A DNA stretch of 64,000 nt from IDS-8 sp040902105 (GCA_040902105.1 JBBDXW010000074.1:175177-239176); one strand, 5' to 3'. Counted from the stretch's first letter, positions 17,632 to 29,400 are shown. Notes: generated by a model not told the origin, from the sequence alone. A program made the numbers and translations.

Positions 17632-18614
17632 CGCGGCGCCGGCTACTCGCGGCTCCACTGCTGCTTGGCGCTTGCGGACGGGCGGAAGTCGCACGCGATC
17701 GTCCGCTTTTCGTTGCTGACGCGCACCCCTCCGAATATCCGACGGTTCAGGGGCTGTACGCTATTGACAGGATTCTTGCCGAACGCACCTCCGGCGAGAT
17801 GCGCTTGCGCATCTATGCGGGCGGGCAGCTCGGTTCGGAGAATGACACTCTCGAAATAACGATTTTTGGCGGGCTCGACATGAACCGGGTCAATCTTGCG
17901 CCATTGAACTCGATTGTGCCCGAGACGCTGGTCCTGGCGCTGCCGTTCCTGTTTCGTTCTATCGAACACTTGCGTATGACGCTGGACAGTGTGCCCGGAA
18001 AGAAAATTCTCAATACATTGACGCCGCACGGCTTGAGGGGGCTGTGTTATTACGACTCCGGCGCACGCTCGTTCTACAACACGAGGAGACCGATACACTC
18101 TCCGGCCGACATGCAGGGGCTGAAAATCAGGGTCCAGAACTCCGACATTTACGTTGCCCTGGTGGAGGCGCTGGGCGCCAATCCTACGCCCATTCCGTAC
18201 GGCGAGGTTTATCAGGCGCTAGTGCAAGGCGTCGTGGATGGTGCGGAGAATAACTGGCCGTCTTATGAAAGTTCGCGCCACTTCGAGGTGGCCAGGCATT
18301 ACAGTCTGACGCGCCATGTGCTGGCGCCGGAAGTACTGGTGGCGTCGGAGCGGACCTGGCAAAAGCTGACTGAGGAACAGCAGGAGCATCTGCAGGCTGC
18401 GGCGGATGAGTCTGTGCCGGTCATGCGTGCGATCTGGGATCAGCGTGTCGACGATGCGCGCAAACGACTGTTGAACGACGGTGTCCAGCTTGTCGAAGAA
18501 GTCGATCACGAAGCATTCAGCGCCTTGATGCTGCCAGTCTGGGACCGGTTTCTTACGACTCCGGCGCTGCGCGAATTGTCCCGGGAAATCATCGATCTCA
18601 AGGAACCGGAATGA
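17625..18614 (+). CDS. TRAP transporter substrate-binding protein (DctP family)
   Basis: A 329-residue extracytoplasmic solute-binding protein. The N-terminus TRRRLLAAPLLLGAC has an arginine-rich region and a lipobox cysteine at residue 16, so it is probably anchored to the membrane as a lipoprotein. Blocks typical of uronate/dicarboxylate-type DctP are YAGGQLGSEND, LKIRVQNSD and VDGAENNWPSY; the arginine in the second normally salt-bridges the carboxylate of the ligand. The start is GTG within the uxaC end. The setting points to galacturonate or an unsaturated uronate as ligand. Confidence 0.88.
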   Translation: MLTRRRLLAAPLLLGACGRAEVARDRPLFVADAHPSEYPTVQGLYAIDRILAERTSGEMRLRIYAGGQLGSENDTLEITIFGGLDMNRVNLAPLNSIVPETLVLALPFLFRSIEHLRMTLDSVPGKKILNTLTPHGLRGLCYYDSGARSFYNTRRPIHSPADMQGLKIRVQNSDIYVALVEALGANPTPIPYGEVYQALVQGVVDGAENNWPSYESSRHFEVARHYSLTRHVLAPEVLVASERTWQKLTEEQQEHLQAAADESVPVMRAIWDQRVDDARKRLLNDGVQLVEEVDHEAFSALMLPVWDRFLTTPALRELSREIIDLKEPE

Positions 18615-19108
18615 GCAACGGAGAATCGGGCGTAAGCGCAGGCATCAGCAGGTCTACTCGCTGGTTTGCCAGCGCCGGCCTGTTGCTGATGACGCTCATT
18701 ATGACCTGGCAGGTATTTGCGCGTTACGTGCTGAATGACAGCCCGAGCTGGGCGGAGCAGGCGGCCCTCCTGCTGATGATCTGGTACGTCATGTTTGCTG
18801 CCGCGGCCGGCGTTCGCGAAGGGTTTCACATCCGCATCAGCGTGTTCGCCAATCTGTTTTCCGGCAAGACGAAAAAAACCATCAACATCGCAGCACAAGC
18901 TGTCGTAGGGGTCTTCGGCCTTGCGATGGCGGTGTGGGGCACGGAGCTGACCCTCGCAACGTGGACGCACGTCATACCGACCCTCAGCCTGCCGCGCGGA
19001 GTTGCCTACATTCCGGTGCCAATATCGGGCGTGCTGATCCTGGGCTTTGCCATCGAGCGAATCGTCGCGGAAGTCCGCAACCAGGAGGTGAGCAAGGCAT
19101 GGAACTGA
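18611..19108 (+). CDS. TRAP transporter small permease (DctQ family)
   Basis: A 165-residue inner-membrane protein with four predicted helices, the small subunit of a tripartite ATP-independent periplasmic transporter. Family features are the FARYVLNDSPSWAEQAALLLMIW segment spanning the first and second helices and the C-terminal YIPVPIS region. Its ATG overlaps the dctP stop by four bases (ATGA), and its own end overlaps dctM by ten bases, so the three transporter genes are translationally coupled. Confidence 0.88.
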   Translation: MSNGESGVSAGISRSTRWFASAGLLLMTLIMTWQVFARYVLNDSPSWAEQAALLLMIWYVMFAAAAGVREGFHIRISVFANLFSGKTKKTINIAAQAVVGVFGLAMAVWGTELTLATWTHVIPTLSLPRGVAYIPVPISGVLILGFAIERIVAEVRNQEVSKAWN

Positions 19109-20379
19109 CGGTGCTCATGGGAACGCTGTTCGCGCTCCTGCTCATCGGGGTGCCGGTCGCCTTTGCTTTGGGCGGGGCGTCACTTCTGACGTTCTATATG
19201 CTGGATATTCCGCTGGTTGTACCGTTCCAGAGAATGGCAGCGGGCATGAACATTTTTGCCCTGATGGCGATTCCGTTCTTCGTGTTTGCGGGTGACCTGA
19301 TGCATCGTGCCGGCATTGCCGAACGGCTCATCCGGGTCTCAGATGCCTTGCTCGGCGGCATGCGCGGCGGGCTCGGGCAGGTCAACGTCGGCGCGTCGAT
19401 GTTGTTCGGCGCAGTGTCCGGTTCGGCGATCGCCAGCGTTTCCGCGCTGGGCTCGACGCTCGGGCCGATCATGCGCGAAAAAGGTTACGATGCTGATTAT
19501 TCGGTGAACGTTTCGGCAACCGCTGCCGTCACCGGCCTGTTGATACCGCCATCGCACAACATGATCATTTATGCGGCAGCGGCCGGCGTGAGTATTTCGC
19601 TGGCCGATCTGTTCCTGGCGGGAGTTTTTCCCGGGATACTGACCGGCTTGCTGCTGATGGTCGCGGCCTGGGCCGTCGCCGTCCGGCGCAACTATCCGCG
19701 CGGTTCCTTCCCGGGCTTTCGGGCGTTCCTGCGCGCACTTCTTGCCGCAATCCCCGGTCTCATTGCGGCGGCAATAATCGTCCTTGGCGTCATGTCCGGC
19801 GCATTCACCGCGACGGAATCGTCGGCGATCGCCGTGATCTATACCATCCTGGTGGCGGAGTTTGTCTATCGGTCGTTGTCCTGGCATTCATTCGTTCAGG
19901 CGACCACCTCGGCGGTCAAGACGACGGCGATGGTGATGATCGTCATCGGCACGGCCGCAGCCTTCGGCTGGCTGCTTGCCGTATTGCAGGTGCCTGAAGC
20001 CCTCGCTGCAATCCTTCGGAGCATTACCGAGAACCCATTGTTGCTCCTCCTGCTGATCAATGTGGTGTTGCTGATCCTCGGTACCTTCATGGACATGGCG
20101 CCGCTGATCATCATTACGACCCCGATTTTCCTGCCGATGGCAACGGATCTCGGCATGGACCCGGTTCATTTCGGCATGATGCTGATTCTCAATCTCGGCA
20201 TCGGGCTTGTTACGCCGCCCGTCGGGTCGGTGCTATTCGTCAGTTGCGCGATCGGGAATATTGATGTCGAACAGTCGGTCCGCTCCATGTGGCCGTTTTA
20301 CCTGGCGCTGTTGGCATCCCTGGGGCTGGTGACCTATATCCCCGCCATTTCGCTGTGGCTGCCGAACCTGCTGAACTGA
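19099..20379 (+). CDS. TRAP transporter large permease (DctM family)
   Basis: A 426-residue integral membrane protein forming the sodium-driven translocation channel with DctQ. About twelve helices are predicted. Typical segments are MAIPFFVFAGDLMHRAG, GSAIASVSALGSTLGPIM and LIPPSHNMIIYAAAAGVS, and LILNLGIGLVTPPVGSVLF near the C-terminus. The ATG at 19099 gives the usual family length; an upstream open frame is DctQ antiframe. It should carry the uronate delivered by the DctP protein. Confidence 0.9.
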   Translation: MELTVLMGTLFALLLIGVPVAFALGGASLLTFYMLDIPLVVPFQRMAAGMNIFALMAIPFFVFAGDLMHRAGIAERLIRVSDALLGGMRGGLGQVNVGASMLFGAVSGSAIASVSALGSTLGPIMREKGYDADYSVNVSATAAVTGLLIPPSHNMIIYAAAAGVSISLADLFLAGVFPGILTGLLLMVAAWAVAVRRNYPRGSFPGFRAFLRALLAAIPGLIAAAIIVLGVMSGAFTATESSAIAVIYTILVAEFVYRSLSWHSFVQATTSAVKTTAMVMIVIGTAAAFGWLLAVLQVPEALAAILRSITENPLLLLLLINVVLLILGTFMDMAPLIIITTPIFLPMATDLGMDPVHFGMMLILNLGIGLVTPPVGSVLFVSCAIGNIDVEQSVRSMWPFYLALLASLGLVTYIPAISLWLPNLLN

Positions 20380-20384
20380 CATCG

Positions 20385-21881
20385 ATGGCGGTTCCGCGAC
20401 TGTCCGGAAAGACGCTTGCGGCGCTTGATCCGGCCGTCCGGCGGCCGCGATTCAATCGCGAGACAACCGGCATCGGCGTGGTACACCTCGGCGTCGGAGC
20501 GTTCATGCGGTCGCACATCGCCGAGTATTGCGACGATGCGCTGGCAGCGGAGAGCGGCGACTGGGCGATTGCCGGCGTCAGTCTGCGGCGGCCGGCGACC
20601 CGGGACAGGTTGAGCCCACAGGACTGTTTATACGTCCTCGGCACCCGCGACGGAGCGAAGGAATGCCGCCGGTTGATTGGCGCATTGCGATCGATGCACG
20701 TAGCGCCGGAAAGTCCGCATGCAGTGGTGCGCCTCCTGGCCGAACCGCATGTGCGTGTTGTGACATTGACGATCACGGAGAAAGGCTATTGTCTGGAACC
20801 GGGCAGCGGCGAGCTGGCGCTCGATCATCCCGACATACGACACGACCTCGAACACCCGGACGTCCCACGGAGCGCCATCGCGTTTCTGGCGGCCGGGTTG
20901 AAATCGCGCATGCTGCGACTGGAGCGGCCGCCCGACATCCTGTCTTGCGACAATCTGCCGGCAAACGGCAGACGACTGCGATCGGCCGTGCTCAGGTTCG
21001 CGCACGAGCTCGATCCGGCGCTGGAAACCTGGATAGCGGATAACGTCGCGTTTCCGGTGACAATGGTGGATCGAATCGTTCCGGCAACGACAGAATTCGA
21101 CATCGACCAGAATGCGGCACAAACTGGCTTGCGCGACGCAGCATACGTCAAGACCGAGCCGTTCCGGCAGTGGGTCCTCGAAGACACATTCGGCAACAGG
21201 CGGCCTGCATGGGAAGCGGGGGGCGCGCTGTTCGTCAATGACGTCGCGCCGTTCGAGGCCGCGAAGCTGCAGCTGCTGAACGGGCCTCATTCGACGATAG
21301 CCTATCTCGGCTACCTCGCGGGATTCCGCTACGTGCACGAAGTTATGCGTAATCCGGATTTCGCCGAATTCATACGCCAGATGATGATCAGCGACATCTC
21401 GCCGGTCACTCCGGAACCGAGGGAGATGAATCACGCCGTCTATATAGAGGAACTCCTGCGACGGTTTCGCAATGCGGCTCTCGAACACCGCACCTGGCAA
21501 ATTGCGATGGACGGGTCGCAGAAACTACCGCAGAGGATTCTGTCGACCGTGCGTGCGCAGCTCAGGCGAGGAGGGCCCGTTGCGAGCCTTGGCCTCGCTG
21601 TCGCCGGATGGATGCGGTTTGCCCTTGGTCGTGACGAACTGGGCCAACCGATCGAGGTCAGTGATCCGCTCGCGGCAAAATATGCGGCGATCGCCGCCAA
21701 CGGGCTCACGGATCCGGACGATGTCGTCGGCAGGTTTCTGGCTATCCGGGAGATATTCGGCGTCGATCTCCCCGAGCAAGTGCGCTTTCGCAGTACGGTG
21801 TCGGACAGCTTTCGGCAGCTTCTGGAGACTGGGGCAGCCGAAACGGTGCGTCGATTCATCGCCATGGAGAGCCAGCCATGA
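20385..21881 (+). CDS. Fructuronate reductase-like mannitol dehydrogenase family protein
   Basis: A 498-residue NAD-dependent long-chain polyol dehydrogenase. It is much closer to E. coli UxuB (fructuronate reductase) than to UxaB: shared blocks include TITEKGYC, MVDRIVPATT, EPFRQWVLED and HRTWQIAMDGSQKLPQR. The catalytic lysine motif KLQLLNGPHSTIAYLG is intact. The next gene is an altronate dehydratase, which needs the UxaB product, so this enzyme probably reduces tagaturonate to altronate, or an epimerase elsewhere links the branches. The ATG at 20385 follows dctM by five bases; the stop overlaps uxaA by four. Confidence 0.85.
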   Translation: MAVPRLSGKTLAALDPAVRRPRFNRETTGIGVVHLGVGAFMRSHIAEYCDDALAAESGDWAIAGVSLRRPATRDRLSPQDCLYVLGTRDGAKECRRLIGALRSMHVAPESPHAVVRLLAEPHVRVVTLTITEKGYCLEPGSGELALDHPDIRHDLEHPDVPRSAIAFLAAGLKSRMLRLERPPDILSCDNLPANGRRLRSAVLRFAHELDPALETWIADNVAFPVTMVDRIVPATTEFDIDQNAAQTGLRDAAYVKTEPFRQWVLEDTFGNRRPAWEAGGALFVNDVAPFEAAKLQLLNGPHSTIAYLGYLAGFRYVHEVMRNPDFAEFIRQMMISDISPVTPEPREMNHAVYIEELLRRFRNAALEHRTWQIAMDGSQKLPQRILSTVRAQLRRGGPVASLGLAVAGWMRFALGRDELGQPIEVSDPLAAKYAAIAANGLTDPDDVVGRFLAIREIFGVDLPEQVRFRSTVSDSFRQLLETGAAETVRRFIAMESQP

Positions 21882-23392
21882 CGGGCGCAGCAGAGGTCCT
21901 GCGCCTGCATGACGATGACAACGTCGTGGTGGCGATCGGCAATCTCGGCATTGGCGCCAGGTTCGACGACGTAACCGTCGCAGCGGACGTACCGTCCGGC
22001 CACAAGATTGCGACTCGCGCGATTGCAGCCGGAGATACTGTCAGGAAATACGGCCAGCCGATCGGTGTCGCGACCCGGAATATCGCCGCGGGTGAACATG
22101 TGCACGTGCACAACATTGCCGCTGTGCCATCGGTTATATCGGATGCATCGCCGACGGGCATTGATTCCCGGGAGTGCGTTACATCGACCGCTGCTTTCGC
22201 GGGCTACCGGCGCCCGAACGGCAGTGCGGGGACACGCAACTACGTCGGCATCGTAGCGACAGTCAACTGCTCCGCAACGGTAGTGCGAAGAATTGTCGAA
22301 CGCTTTCCCGCGTCCGTGTTGACGGCGTGGCCGCGGGTCGATGGGCTGGTGCCCGTTACGCACACGTCCGGCTGCGGCATGCCCGCCTCGGGGCCCGGCA
22401 TCGAATTGTTGCAACGGACGCTTGGTGGGTTCATCCGGCATGCGAACTTCGGGGGCATCCTGGTTGTCGGACTCGGCTGTGAAGTGAACGACGTCGGCCG
22501 CCTGCTGCAGGCGCAGGACCTCGCCGCGGGTCCCGCTATCAGGACGATGACCATTCAGGAAGCGGGCGGTACGAACAAGGCCATCGCAATGGCGGAGGCA
22601 ATCGTGCGGGAGCTTCTGGAGCTGGCAGACGAGGCGCGCCGCGAAGAAATTCCTGCAAGTGAACTCTCGCTCGGTCTGCAGTGTGGCGGCTCGGACAGTT
22701 ATTCCGGGGTGACCGCCAATCCAGCGCTGGGCTACGCCGCTGATTTACTGGTGAGGGCAGGCGGTACCGTTATTCTGGCGGAGACGCCGGAGATTTATGG
22801 CGCAGAGGCGCTGCTACTCCAGCGCGCGGTCGATGCGGGCGTAGCGCGTGACCTGCGCGGCCTGATCGACTGGTGGCTCGATTACGCGGCGAAAAACGGC
22901 GCCAGCCTCGACAATAATCCCTCGCCGGGAAACATCGCCGGCGGCTTGACGACAATACTCGAGAAGTCGCTTGGTGCCGTGGCAAAGTCCGGTTCGTCGC
23001 CGCTCCGCGGCGTTTATCCGTACGCCGCGAAAATCGACAAACGCGGTTTCGTGTTCATGGACAGCCCGGGTTACGACCCGTGCTCGGTGACCGGCGAGAT
23101 CGCGGCAGGGGCGAACATCATCTGCTTCACGACCGGGAGGGGCTCGGTGTTCGGCGCGAAGCCCGCGCCGAGCATCAAGCTCGCTTCGAACTCGGAAATG
23201 GCAATGAGGATGTCCGACGACATCGACTACGACTGCGGCACGGTGCTGCGCGGCGTGGAAACGCTCGCACAGTGCGGTGAAAAGATATTTCAGCTGATAC
23301 TCGCGACTGCGAGCGGCAAAAAGAGCGCGAGTGAGAAGAGTGGCTTCGGCGACCTCGAATTCGTGCCCTGGCAGCTCGGCATCACCTTGTGA
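21878..23392 (+). CDS. uxaA: Altronate dehydratase
   Basis: Dehydrates D-altronate to 2-keto-3-deoxygluconate, joining the KduD product before KdgK. A 504-residue protein with an N-terminal SAF-like beta-clip domain (YGQPIGVATRNIAAGEHVHVHN) and a large C-terminal lyase domain with GLGCE, LQCGGSDSYSGVTANP, NPSPGNIAGG and FTTGRGS. These match E. coli UxaA (495 residues). It is the last gene of the operon that starts at kduI. A REP-like repeat begins 13 bases after its stop codon. Confidence 0.92.
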   Translation: MTGAAEVLRLHDDDNVVVAIGNLGIGARFDDVTVAADVPSGHKIATRAIAAGDTVRKYGQPIGVATRNIAAGEHVHVHNIAAVPSVISDASPTGIDSRECVTSTAAFAGYRRPNGSAGTRNYVGIVATVNCSATVVRRIVERFPASVLTAWPRVDGLVPVTHTSGCGMPASGPGIELLQRTLGGFIRHANFGGILVVGLGCEVNDVGRLLQAQDLAAGPAIRTMTIQEAGGTNKAIAMAEAIVRELLELADEARREEIPASELSLGLQCGGSDSYSGVTANPALGYAADLLVRAGGTVILAETPEIYGAEALLLQRAVDAGVARDLRGLIDWWLDYAAKNGASLDNNPSPGNIAGGLTTILEKSLGAVAKSGSSPLRGVYPYAAKIDKRGFVFMDSPGYDPCSVTGEIAAGANIICFTTGRGSVFGAKPAPSIKLASNSEMAMRMSDDIDYDCGTVLRGVETLAQCGEKIFQLILATASGKKSASEKSGFGDLEFVPWQLGITL

Positions 23393-23404
23393 AAAGGGAA
23401 TTGT

Positions 23405-23483
23405 TGTAGGAGCCCGCCATTGCGGGCGACCAATCACCTCCGCAAATGCCGGCGCTGGTCGCCCGCAATGGCGGGCTCCTACA
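23405..23483. repeat. REP-like inverted repeat, copy 2
   Basis: Near-perfect dyad with TGTAGGAGCCCGCCATTG at the left and the complement of that sequence at the right (CAATGGCGGGCTCCTACA), each arm continuing into GCGGGCGACCA. It lies between the convergent uxaA and glucan synthase genes, where it may act as a bidirectional terminator. Its right end supplies the TAG stop codon (23481-23479) of the minus-strand gene. Confidence 0.88.
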
Positions 23484-26400
23484 GGATGCGCTCGTGGACC
23501 TGTGTGCCGGTCTTGTTGCGCCACGCACCCCAGGCATCAGCGTTGGGAAAAACCTGAATGTCGTGTTCGCCGCTGTCATGCATCCTGAGTGCCGTGCCCG
23601 GTAGAAGCCGGCCGTCCTCAACAAAGGCGATACCCTTCCCGTCAATTCGTCCCGGACGGTAAATGCGGATGCGATAGGTAGCGGCCGAATATCGAATTGT
23701 TGCGCCGAAGTCTTCCCATTCGTCCGGCACGCAGGGCCTGACGAACAGCTTGTTGCCACGCCGCTCGAGCCCAAGCACGCTTTCCATTGCAACGCGATAT
23801 ATCCATGCGGCGGAACCGGTATACCAGCTCCAGCCGCCGCGGCCGGTAAAGGGCGGATCGCCGTAAACATCGCCGGCCACGACGTAGGGTTCGATCCGGT
23901 AGTGTTCGAAGCCCTTGCGGTCTCCGCTGCGATTCAGCGGGTTGAGCCAGTTGAGCCAGCGGAGTGCAAGTTCGCCATCGCCGGATTTCGCCGCCGCGAG
24001 CAACGCCCAGGCTGCGGCGTGCGTGTACTGACCGCCGTTTTCCCTGACGCCGGGCGGATAAGCCTTGATATAGCCGGGATCCTGTTTGCTCGAATGGAAA
24101 GGTGGCGTGAGCAGCTTTATCAGTCGATGCTCATCGTCGATCAGATGCTCCTGTGCGGATTGCATTGCCTTCTTTTGCCGGCCCGCATCTCCGCCGGCTA
24201 TCACTGCCCAGGTCTGCGCATTGAGGTCGATACGGCATTCGCTTCTCTCGGGACCGCCGAGAACGGATCCATCATCGTAATAACCGCGCACATACCAGTC
24301 ACCGCCCCACGCGTTTGCTTCGACGTTTTTTTGCAGTTCCCTGCGAAGGCGACGATAGGCGCCGGCGCGCACCGCATCCTTTCTTAACCTGCAGATCGGC
24401 TCGAAACGGCGACAGACATCGATCAGGAACCACGCCATCCAGACGCTCTCGCCGTCGCCCCGGATGCCGACCGCGCTCAGGCCGTCATTCCAGTCGCCGG
24501 TACCGATAGGCGGCAGGCCGTGCCTGCCGAACGTCATCCGCGCATCGATCGCACGACAGCAATGTTCGTAAATGCTGCCTGTGTCATCGCCATGCCGGAA
24601 CTCCGCATAGCGTTCGTGCTCGGACTCCGCGAGCGGCAGGCCATTGAGAAAGGGCACTTCCTGCTCCAACAAGCGAAAGTCTCGCGTCACCTGCAGATAA
24701 CACGACACCACGTAAGGCAACCACAACAAATCGTCCGAACAGCGAGTGCGCACACCGCGGAGCGGGTCCTCGTGCCACCAGTGCAAGACGTCGCCCTCTT
24801 CGAACTGGACAGCCGCGGCCCTCGCGATGTGCGCAGCGGTGTCGTCCGGCCGGTAATGCAGAAGCGCCAGTACATCCTGCAACTGGTCGCGGAAACCAAG
24901 GCCGCCACTCGCCTGGTAGAACCCCAGCCGGCCGTTCAGGCGTGACGATATGACCTGGTACGGTAACCATCGATTCAGCATCGCATTCAGTGCGGCGTCC
25001 GGCGTGTCGACCGCCGAACGCGACAGGAGGTCCGTCCACTCGTGCTCCTGGCGCCGTTGAACGGCGTACGCCTCGCGCGGCAGACGGGCTCGTTCGGACA
25101 ACAGGCGCGCATGCTCTGCGTCGCGGCCTGCGCCGAGTACGAAGTGAACGTCGCAGGACTCGCCTTCGGCGAGGCTGACGTGCACCTGGTAGGCGGCGAG
25201 CGGAAACGCGCAGGGCCCGATGCGGCCCGACAGACCGATGGCATGCAAGCCTGCCGGCCGGCTCCAGGAACGCATCACGCCCAGAAATTCATCACCATCG
25301 AAGCTGACGCCGTGCGCGGGAAAATTACTGCTGAGGAATGCACGAGTTCCGGCATAGCTCGTCGAAAATCCGTTTCTGACGAAGAGCGTATTCTGTTCCG
25401 CATGCCACTCGGGCAGAAGGTGCAATCCCGCAGCGGTACCGCTGTTCCCCAGCCGCCATTCCGCCGCATACGTGATGGTCAGCCGACGTGCCCGCGGCCA
25501 GCGGTTCTGCAAATGCAGACGTACGAATTTGACCGGCTCGTCGGGGTGGACGAAAACCGCGGCGGATTGCTGCAGCCCTTCACTCATGTGTTCGAAGCGG
25601 GTGAAGCCGATGCCGTGTCGCACGATGTAAGCTTGCTTGTCCCGCGCCGGACCGGGTACGGGCGACCAGAACAGCCCGGTTTCCTCATCCCGGATATAAA
25701 TCGCTTCGCCGGTGCGATCCAGCACCGGATCGTTGCTCCAGGTTGTGAGCGTGTACTCACTGCTGTTTCGATACCAGGTACAGGCGCTTCCCGATTCGCT
25801 GATCAGCGTGCCGAAATGCGGATTTGCAAGAACGTTACACCACGGGGCAGGCGTCGTACTGCGATTTTCCAGATAAAGGACGTACTCGGAGGAATCCCGC
25901 GCAATGCCGCCGAGCCCGTTGTCCCGCAGCAGGTTCGGGGGGCGTTTGACCGCAGGAATGGACTCGCGGTGAACCGGGGCACTCGGCTGCGGCAGGAATC
26001 CCGGGATCACGGGCTCCTGCTTTTGCTGTCGCGACAGTTGCTGGTACCAGTCTTCGAGACGCAGGTCGAGCACGAGTTGCGAACTTAAGTTGAGTGCACG
26101 TCGCGTCCCATCGTCGAGACTGAACGCAGGAACAATGTAAGTACCAAACTGGCGATTCGTCGCCGTCCGTCTCAGGTATTGCCTGATAATTTTCTGCAAG
26201 CGGTCGTGAGTCGGATGGGTATAGGCACTGTCGCTCTCGTCAAGAAACACGACATCGCAGGCCATGCCCCTTGCCTGGCACACCGCAAGGGCGCGAATCA
26301 GGTCCTCGAGGTTGTGAAAATTAACGGCATCGCTGATCACGACGGTGATGATCGGTCGATCGCCCGAGATGCCGTGCCTCCAGAGATACGGCTGGGCTTG

Positions 26401-29400
26401 TTCGGCTCCGTACATGGAAAGCGCGCGATAGGGCTCCGGACGCGGAGGCGAGAGAACATTGCCGAACAGTTCCGAGCCGCGCCTGACGTCCTCGGACGTC
26501 ACCTCGAGGAGCGTCAGTTCGTGCTCTGCGTGGCGGCGTGCATCGTCGATTGTCCAGTCCACGGCCTGTATGGACTCGAATCGATCGAGACTGCGCAATA
26601 CTTCGATTTCATCGTCACCGACCGCGGTGACGAAGGCGCACTGGAACGTGCTCCGTGCAGGTACCGTGACCACCAGGCCCATGGCGGCAATCGGGTCCAG
26701 GGTACTGCCCGCGCGGCAGCGCAACTGCGGATGATCCGCCTGCAATGCCTCGGGTTTGCTGCGACTACCCCTGCGTCCTATGAATTCGCGGCGATCGGTC
26801 TCGAACTGCAGTTCGACGTCGTAACCCGGTTGCGCTACGACTTTGCATGCAAGGCAAAGCGCAGGGTCGCCCTCGCTTCGCGGACGGCGGCGAAATACGA
26901 GCGTTTCCGGTATTGCGAGAAACTCGTCTTCGATGAACATCTTGCTGAACGCAGGGTGGCGCGCATCGCCTTGCGCTTCCGCGAGCACCGGTTCACTGTA
27001 TGCGCAGACCATCAACCGCCGCGGCCTGTTACCGTCGTTGGTGATGCTCAGCTTGCGAATTTCGAGGTCGGAGAACGGCGCAACGATGATTTGTTGCCTG
27101 ACCAGCAAGGTATGACGGGTGTCGCGAAACTCGATCGAGTCGGGCGAGCAGATGACCTTGATGTCACGGCCGGCTGACCCGAGGCCGGGCGCCCACAGAA
27201 CCTTGCGTTCGAGGTCCCTGATGTAAACAAGCGAGCCGCCGTTCATACCGTCCACCTGCGGCTTCCAGCGTGTCATCGCGTAACCCCGCCAATTGAGGTT
27301 GCCGCCGCCGAGCGGCGTGACAAGCGCGGCCAGCCGCGGATTCGCCAGCATCGTTATGCTCTTGCTCGACGCATCGAGGGACCAGTACTCGATAGCAACC
27401 GACGAGGGTTCGGCCTGTTTGAGCGGCGCTTCGAACGTTTCTAGCGGCTGCGTTTGCGCGCGCAGCGGCAGTTGTTCGTACAGGAGGTACTCGGTGCTTG
27501 CTATGCGCGGGTCGCGGTGAAAGCGTTCGACAAAGCGATCGCCCGTCAGGAGGTTCGCAATGGCCACCAGCGACATGCCCTGATGATGAGCCATGTACGA
27601 TTGCACGACTTTCGGTTCGGCTTTGTGGTGCAGTGCCGCAGTGCCGAAGTCCAGTGCTTCGAAGAAGCCGAGTTCCCCGCGGCCGCCGAGCGATTCGATC
27701 TCCCGCGCGTTGCCGACGGCAGCCGAAGAACTGAACGGCAACGCGAGAAAACCCGAGTAACTGGAGATCACCAGCCGCTCTCCCTGGTCCCATTTCAGTC
27801 CCATGCGCGGAATCCCGAACGCCTGGTACTGATAACGCCCGTCCTGATCGAAATGGTAGTAGCCCGATTCGGAAACACCCCAGGGAATGCGGTAGTGGCG
27901 GGCGAAAGTCTGCTGCTGCCTGACCGCACCGCGACAACTCTGGGCGATCAGCCCGAACCGCGGAGTCCTCATGAGCAGCCGCGGCATCAGATATTCAAAG
28001 GATGTTGCGCTCCACGACAACAGTACGCGCAGGCCGTTGATGCTGGTCAGTGGCCGCCCGAGGTGAATCCAGTGTTTTGGCGGAACATCGCCTTTGGCGA
28101 TGGCGACGAAACTGGCCAGCCGCGCCTCGGACGCGAGCAGGTCGTAGTAGCTGGAATCGAGTTCGGCAGTATCCGCGCGAAATCCCACGTGAAAAAGATG
28201 GCGTTCGCGATTGTAGAGAAAACTGAAGTCGGTTTCGGCGATCAGACTTGCGAGTGCCCGGGCAAGACCCCCGATCTCGTCCAGCAGTGCCTCGATGGCG
28301 CACGAGGCATTGAGCAGTTCTTCGCGGAACCGGGAAACATCGTCATACCACGCCGATCGATTCGCACCCGCGTTGCTTTCCCGCGCTCCTTCCCGTTTGC
28401 AATAGCCGTCGATGAACTCGACGACTCGATGGATGCGGCTGGGGAGCGCGCTGAGGGACGCCTCGGACAATTCCCGGACGACGTCAGTCAATTCTGTTGC
28501 GTTTTCGCTCGTATTTGCATCGGCCCAGTCGCCCACTCCCAGTATCCAGGGGAACAGGTCGCGAAGTTCGTTCAAAGCCGAGCCTGCACGGCGGGTAAAG
28601 CTGCCGGCATAGCTGCGGAACTCGCGAATCTCGTCGTTCGTCCAGTCGATGTCCTCGTCGTCGATTGTGGCCAGCAACGCGTTGTTCAGGGTATCGCTCA
28701 GACCTTGCGCGAGCCGCCTGATCGACGGCCCGGGTTCGCCGCCGCTATTGATCTCACTGCCGATCTCCTTGATTGCTCCCAGCAACCGTGCCGGCGAGCG
28801 GGCTTTTTCATCCCGGGAAAGGGCCTCGAGCTTGTCGCGCATCAGGCCGAGATCGTCCTCCAGGCCGTGCAGAACCGGTCGCAGTGATATTGCCGAATCC
28901 GCGATTTCGAGCAGACTCTGCCGGACGGCAATCATGGCGGCGACGAGATTGCCGCTGTCGACGGTCGATACGTAACGCGGGACCAGCGGCTGACTGTCCG
29001 CGATCGAATACCAGTTATACAAGTGACCGCGGTATTTCTCGAGGCGAACGATCGTCGCGAGACTGTGGTGCAGGTTGTAAACGAATTCGCGCGTACCCGT
29101 GTAGCCAAGGTCGAATGCCGCTGCTGCAGACAGCAGCGCAAAGCCGATGTTGGTAGGGGAGGTCTGTTGCGCAGTCTGCGGTGAGGGCTCCATTTGAATA
29201 TTGTCGGGCGGAAGCCAGTGTGTGGCGGGACCGACCTGTTGTTCGAAGAACGCCCACGTGCCCCGTGCGATACGGCGCAGATAGGCCTGGTCTTCGGCGG
29301 ACAACGGCCGCGCTACTCTCTTTTCGAGCCGGCTCAAGCGAAATGCGATGGCGGGCGACAGAGCCCACAACACCAACAGCACTCCTGCCGGGAGAATCAC

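Noticed and set aside
15862..17694. A 610-codon open frame on the minus strand
   Set aside because: It is antisense to kduD and uxaC. Its composition, rich in R, V, G and A, is typical of GC-rich shadow frames.
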